From the NCBI GenBank assembly GCA_020650975.1, contig JAIPMN010189026.1, positions 1 through 21,111 on the forward strand: a stretch of DNA of 21,111 bases, read 5' to 3'. Source of the stretch: Apostichopus californicus. Its lineage: Eukaryota; Echinodermata; Holothuroidea; Aspidochirotida; Stichopodidae. The translations under genes were made by a program, and so were the position numbers. The notes under the pieces are model-generated. The model was not told the origin of the DNA. It ran no database searches and worked only from the letters and a program-made list of their open reading frames with translations. This document shows, in pieces, positions 19,606 to 21,111 of the stretch; the stretch's first letter is position 1; every line of letters starts with the position of its first letter.

Positions 19606-20990
19606 CCTGCACATTCAACATCTGTTTCCTGCCAAATATCAGTTTTCAACTAACGCCATTGATTCTCTGACATGAATTACACTCAGAAATCCTTCTTGTT
19701 ATGTAGTTGTATAAATCTAGTAATTAAGCTATGCAATATATGTTTAAAAATTCTGGTTATTGATAACAACCACAAAGTAGAAAAAGAAAAATATGTGTGT
19801 GATTGAGTCACAGTAGTACAAATGTTGTCCAATAAAGAGAAAAAAACACCAACTTTGGAAATGTTGGTCTGATAGGCAGATTGCCCAAAAATTTGGCAGT
19901 ATTCAGTGCAGTAACTACATGTGTACAAGCATATGCCTAAGATCTGTGACTGTCAAGTAAGACACAGAGAGGATATAATTATAAAATAATTTAACAAGAT
20001 ATGTTGCAAAATCACATTCATAATAATCGATACAAGAATTGCAATGGTTCAGATTCAAACAAGATTGTCTGAACCAAGGAAATTAGTGTGGTTGTTACTA
20101 GCACATCTTGAATGTTCCATAGTGAAAGTAAGCAAAATGGGCCTAAGTTATGACTGTTGTACATAACTCTATACTAGCCTATAATACAAACTGTGCTACC
20201 TGTACAGAAAAACAAATAATGTTACAAGGAATGAAAGTTTGACAATGAATTTTGTTTGTAAAGTGTATGGAAGTTGTCAAAATGTTTGCAGAATGCTTTA
20301 ATTTAGTTGAGTATTAACCAACCAGAAAATCTGAAACTCCTTTGACTAGAAAATATCAGTAATAGGCATATAGTTATAGTCTAGTAGCGATGCAAAACCT
20401 GTACTACTGTTTACAAACATTTGTTTGTGGTCTTAAGAGATTGTGGAACTCATTATTCATTTTATCCAACTTTTCTAATGGAAAAAAAGTTTATGGTATC
20501 TTAATAAACAAATAGGAGGGGAAAAAAGGTGGCACTTGTGTGGAAATTTAAACCATGTGTGTTGACCTATTACAAGTGAAGTCAGGATTCTTTAAATAAA
20601 TTGCTGGTCTTAATATAGGCCCACAGAAAGATCTTGAAACAGGTTGGAAATGAGTTACTCATTTCCTGTGGGAAACATAGATGCATGATGCATACTTGAC
20701 ACTCGTGCTAATCCAGCTGCACAGCAACGATCAAGGTGTGTTAATGTGAGGCTTCCCTTACTCACATTATATACATATACTGGATTGCATTTGACCAAAG
20801 AATCCTCCTAATCTTCCTGACCAAACAATCGTTAACTAATGTCAATATATAGTAATGATTCCAATCATTTAAGCTTCGTTATATATTATTATTAATCACA
20901 TGCAGACTTTGCTAGATATTTTAATAAGCTCTTTTGAAGTGAGATGGTGATGAGCTGGGAAATATCAGTTGAATAAATCTTCTCTTTCAG
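19606..20990 (+). other. Plexin intron, right flank of the transposon
   Basis: AT-rich intron with no gene that I can support. It ends with a good acceptor, TCTTCTCTTTCAG. The 81-aa frame at 19683-19928 on the - strand has no recognisable features. Confidence 0.55.
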
Positions 20991-21103
20991 TTGATTGAAT
21001 TGTCTGTCACAAACTGCAGTCAGTATCAAACCTGTGATGAGTGTATTAAACCAGGAAGTATTGGTGGAGATCCTTATTGTGGGTGGTGTACTCTGGAAAA
21101 GAG
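20991..21103 (+). CDS. Plexin exon, first PSI domain
   Basis: This exon encodes LIELSVTNCSQYQTCDECIK and then GDPYCGWCTLEKR. The spacing CxxYxxCxxC ending in DPYCGWC is the plexin PSI signature; semaphorins have CAWD at this place. It enters in phase 0, matching the donor of 1714-1842, and leaves in phase 2 at AG|GTAAGC. The insert between CDEC and DPYCGWC (IKPGSIGG) is somewhat longer than in vertebrate plexins. The rest of the gene continues beyond the window. Confidence 0.9.
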
Positions 21104-21111
21104 GTAAGCAG

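Noticed and set aside
19125-19675. Open frames in the right array
   Set aside because: Same repeat artefact; the frames follow the CATG repeats, not a protein pattern.
20991-21103. Semaphorin rather than plexin
   Set aside because: Semaphorin PSI domains read CAWD after the DPYC motif; this one reads CGWC, as in plexins.

Overview
The window is animal genomic DNA: AT-rich, intron-rich, GT-AG splicing, no bacterial signals. The frequent TAGGCCTA-like words and the gene content suggest a marine invertebrate, perhaps an echinoderm or another non-vertebrate deuterostome; this is a weak inference. The outer frame is a plexin gene on the + strand. Two exons of the end of the sema domain lie at 1247-1471 and 1714-1842, and the PSI-domain exon lies at 20991-21103. 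The intron between the last two is about 19 kb.

That intron is mostly filled by what I read as one large, apparently intact DNA transposon, about 2625-19605 (17.0 kb). It has a dense CATG-rich subterminal array at each end (2643-3034 with 23 CATG; 19071-19577 with 32 CATG). Both arrays carry the same palindromic core. The extreme ends show a short imperfect inverted repeat (12 of 14 matches). Between the arrays sit two divergently transcribed, spliced genes whose start codons are 543 bp apart. Leftward (9768 to 5065, three exons, 1052 aa) is a Tnp2/CACTA-like DDE transposase. Rightward (10312 to 17135, five exons, 513 aa) is a BEN-domain protein with a BEND5-like layout: an N-terminal Tudor/SH3-like segment, a coiled coil and a C-terminal BEN domain. 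I assembled both genes from open frames and splice sites; every junction keeps frame and no stop interrupts either protein.

Working model: the transposase cuts, and the BEN protein binds the CATG arrays, as TNPA binds the subterminal repeats of plant En/Spm while TNPD is the transposase. I know of no described BEN-assisted CACTA-like element, but I could not search. Several smaller foldback or MITE-like elements sit in the introns of the two genes (8525-8840, 13986-14210, 14523-14896, perhaps 15601-16740). The remaining sequence (1-1246, 1843-2624, 19606-20990) is plexin intron in which I see no gene.
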